From an uncultured Clostridia bacterium (GTDB lineage Bacteria > Bacillota > Clostridia > JAAYHZ01), in contig CALCRE010000045.1 in the NCBI GenBank assembly GCA_937894465.1, positions 1-17,143 on the forward strand: a stretch of DNA of 17,143 bases. Direction: 5' to 3'. Both the position numbers and the translations under genes were made by a program. The first letter of the stretch is position 1; each line of letters opens with the position of its first letter. Of the stretch, positions 15,498 through 17,143 are shown piece after piece. The notes beneath the pieces were generated by a model that had not been told where the DNA came from, ran no database searches, and saw nothing but the letters and a program-made list of their open reading frames with translations.

Positions 15498-16751
15498 TTA
15501 AAGATCGTTTAATAAAGCAGCCAATTGACCGGTTTGATTTCTTCGTTCATACCGGTTGATCACATCATAACTCGGATTGTATTCCAATTTGTCACCTTTC
15601 CATAATTGGATGACATTGGACAACATGCGCAATATTTGATTCTTATCTTCACAATCCGCTACATATCCTGTTTTAGATTCGCGGATCAGGTCGGCAGCCA
15701 CTCCTTTACCCGGAATAACCGCTACTATGGGACGGCCTGCGTTCATGTATTCAAACAGTTTTCCAGTATAAAAAGCTTCTCCCCCGGGGCCTGCACCTTC
15801 AATTAATAAAAGCACATCGGATTGCAGCAATTGCCCGATACACTCTTTATGGGGCATATAGTCATATACCGTAATTACAGATTCGAGCTTGTATTGTTCA
15901 TTTAATCCGTCGAAATATCCGGGTAGGAACTTACCGATAAATTTGATGGAGACCTCATTCTCTCGGATTACATTTTGATCAATCAAATCCCGTATGCACT
16001 CCAAAAACACATCCGGTTTTCTCCTGCCGTATAACATTCCGGTATAGGTGAATGTCAGCTTCTCATTCTTTTTCCTTTGTCCGTCGGATTTGTAATCCAC
16101 AAAGTCCTCTTTGTCAAATCCATTGGGTATACACGAAAATTTATGCTCATGCTCTTTGTATGTTTTTACAAAATTATTCATCATCACAGGAGTGTTGACA
16201 ATGACTCGATCAGCCATGGCAATCACATCCCGTTCCATTCTTTTTTCAATCCCCATCCGGATGGAGTTGTAGGGGTTGTCCAACAAATATGGATTGTTCA
16301 TCCATTCATCTCTAAAATCAGCTACCCAAGGCAAGTTAGGAAACTTCCGTTTAATACGAAGAGCCAATAAATGGTCGCTGTAAGGGAACGAGGTGGAATA
16401 TATAACGTCAACCTTGTTGTTTTTTAAATAATTTATTGCCTTCTTGACACTTGACCGATACCAAACAGCCGCACTGTCCGGTATAAGAATCTTCCTGGCC
16501 ATTATTTTTCCAGGGTATTTCATGAGGCCTTTCATGCTTTCAAAATCATATGCACGGGTACGAATCACTTCCATACCCTCCGGTATTTCCAAAAGCAATG
16601 TTTCGTCAGCAAGATTACCGCTGTTATTCCTTGTGAAAACAATCGGCTCCCATGAAAAATCCCTAAGATACTTTGAAAATTTCAAAGTTCGTTGAACACC
16701 CGGTCCTCCCATAGGGGGATACTGGTATGCAATCATAAATACTTTATTCAT
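15498..16751 (-). CDS. Glycosyltransferase, GT4 family (GT-B fold)
   Basis: This 417-residue cytoplasmic or membrane-associated enzyme starts with a Rossmann opening and donor-loop glycines (IAYQYPPMGGPGVQR, residues 7-21). It has the family's linker IPNGFDKEDF (208-217), a second-domain start FTYTGMLYGRRKP, and the C-terminal nucleotide-sugar site GPGGEAFYTGKLFEYMNAGRP (321-341) with the two conserved glutamates 325 and 334. GT4 enzymes use retaining transfer from nucleotide sugars. It heads an operon with DUF4330, polymerase and thioesterase genes. The Shine-Dalgarno before the ATG is weak (GGGAT at about 14 bases), although the N-terminus aligns well with the family pattern. Confidence 0.9.
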   Translation of the reverse strand: MNKVFMIAYQYPPMGGPGVQRTLKFSKYLRDFSWEPIVFTRNNSGNLADETLLLEIPEGMEVIRTRAYDFESMKGLMKYPGKIMARKILIPDSAAVWYRSSVKKAINYLKNNKVDVIYSTSFPYSDHLLALRIKRKFPNLPWVADFRDEWMNNPYLLDNPYNSIRMGIEKRMERDVIAMADRVIVNTPVMMNNFVKTYKEHEHKFSCIPNGFDKEDFVDYKSDGQRKKNEKLTFTYTGMLYGRRKPDVFLECIRDLIDQNVIRENEVSIKFIGKFLPGYFDGLNEQYKLESVITVYDYMPHKECIGQLLQSDVLLLIEGAGPGGEAFYTGKLFEYMNAGRPIVAVIPGKGVAADLIRESKTGYVADCEDKNQILRMLSNVIQLWKGDKLEYNPSYDVINRYERRNQTGQLAALLNDL

Positions 16752-16782
16752 AAATTCTTGTGATCCCGCTTTTTTTATGAAT

Positions 16783-16809
16783 ATTATATCACAGCGCTCG
16801 AAAATTCAA
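16783..16809 (-). promoter_or_regulatory. Promoter of the envelope operon (extended -10)
   Basis: On the - strand a perfect TATAAT (16783-16788) is preceded by TGA (extended -10). A TTGAAT -35-like box is at 16804-16809 with a 15-base spacer. The leader would be about 25 bases. The arrangement copies that of the MFS promoter. Confidence 0.6.
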
Positions 16810-16896
16810 CAGTTGAACTTTACACATAATCTCAAACAGCGGCATATTATGTTAATATGAAAAATTAGTTTTTAAAAGTCGGGGCTTTAAGTACAT

Positions 16897-16916
16897 AGAA
16901 GCAACATGATGCTTCT
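16897..16916 (+). repeat. Leader hairpin upstream of the Asn-rich gene
   Basis: AGAAGCA (16897-16903), 6-base loop, TGCTTCT (16910-16916) form a perfect 7-bp stem. TTTAA/TTAAA sequences outside it could extend the stem past a bulge. It lies between any promoter and the ribosome binding site at 16934-16939. No T-run follows, so it is not an ordinary terminator. A convincing + strand promoter was not found; an extended -10-like TGTTAATAT sits at 16850-16858. Confidence 0.4.
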
Positions 16917-16948
16917 TAAATATTATATGAAACGGAGGTAATCTTTGA

Positions 16949-17143
16949 ATGGATCATTCAGAAAACATTGCAGTAGGTGGTATCACACGTAATAATGTCA
17001 GTCCATACTCTAATGTTGGCAATGTCAGCCCCGAAACAGTGAACCGAAACAACGTAAGACCGGCCACAACAAATGCACAACCGATCAATGCCAATATCAG
17101 ACCTGCCACCGGGTCCGGGGTCAGGTCTGATATTGGCGATCGA
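16949..17143 (+). CDS. Asn-rich repeat protein of unknown function (partial)
   Basis: The frame opens with ATG nine bases after a perfect GGAGGT (16934-16939) and runs 65 codons to the window edge without a stop. There is no signal peptide or membrane helix. The sequence is rich in Asn, Val, Pro and Thr and repeats the tetrapeptide N-[VI]-[SR]-P at residues 16, 25, 35 and 49 (NVSP, NVSP, NVRP, NIRP). This low-complexity pattern resembles coat or surface filament proteins in style only; I recognise no family. It is divergent from the envelope glycan operon. The last 62 bases form a long inverted repeat, so the terminal 20 residues could be an assembly artefact. Confidence 0.65.
   Translation, partial: MDHSENIAVGGITRNNVSPYSNVGNVSPETVNRNNVRPATTNAQPINANIRPATGSGVRSDIGDR
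17082..17142. repeat. Long inverted repeat at the window edge
   Basis: A perfect 16-bp arm pair (17090-17105 and 17122-17137; GCCAATATCAGACCTG and its reverse complement) encloses a 16-base GC-rich loop. CGATC (17082-17086) and GATCG (17138-17142) extend the stem by 5 bp past a 3-base AAT bulge. The whole lies inside the Asn-rich reading frame and ends one base before the window does. Confidence 0.85.

Noticed and set aside
1..17143. CRISPR array, tRNA, rRNA, transposase or phage genes
   Set aside because: No regularly spaced repeats, tRNA-like folds with CCA-type ends, or transposase motifs were seen on either strand.

Overview
The window looks like chromosomal DNA of a low-to-moderate-GC anaerobic Firmicute, most likely a clostridial-type bacterium. 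The reasons are rubredoxin, a flavin-dependent thymidylate synthase (ThyX), a GSI-alpha type glutamine synthetase, YitT and DUF951 proteins, a split transketolase, and a secreted LysM/copper-amine-oxidase-stalk/SleB-type wall hydrolase. Shine-Dalgarno sequences are strong and several sigma-A-like promoters are readable. No rRNA, tRNA, CRISPR array, insertion sequence or phage gene was seen. Genus-level placement is not possible from the sequence alone.

Layout, left to right. (1) The last codons of a + strand gene, convergent with an MFS transporter (-). (2) A divergently transcribed + strand wall hydrolase with a clear promoter and a strong, probably bidirectional terminator. (3) On the - strand: a two-gene unit (small cysteine-rich secreted protein, then an orphan solute-binding-like lipoprotein), followed by an L-fucose/L-arabinose isomerase-family protein with its own promoter, then thyX. 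(4) tatD on the + strand, divergent from the cysteine-rich gene across a 282-bp control region with two opposing promoters and a palindrome. (5) A - strand housekeeping block: rubredoxin (54 codons), a terminator, glnA, DUF951, yitT, then the split transketolase (N half, C half) from its own promoter, whose -35 box overlaps the yitT stop codon. (6) A - strand envelope-polysaccharide operon: GT4 glycosyltransferase, DUF4330 membrane protein, O-antigen ligase/polymerase-like membrane protein, acyl-ACP thioesterase, all tightly spaced or overlapping. (7) A divergent + strand gene at the right edge, encoding an Asn-rich protein with N-[VI]-[SR]-P repeats and running off the window inside a long near-perfect inverted repeat.

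How the genes may work together. The envelope operon probably builds or exports a surface glycan, with the thioesterase translationally coupled to the polymerase. The lipoprotein, isomerase and MFS carrier suggest sugar uptake and use, but no ABC permease, ATPase or sugar kinase is present to complete a pathway. The glnA-DUF951-yitT-transketolase block is central metabolism. The least explained elements are the cysteine-rich secreted protein with its long leader, and the Asn-rich gene with the terminal hairpin. I do not see convincing evidence of a complete new multi-gene system.
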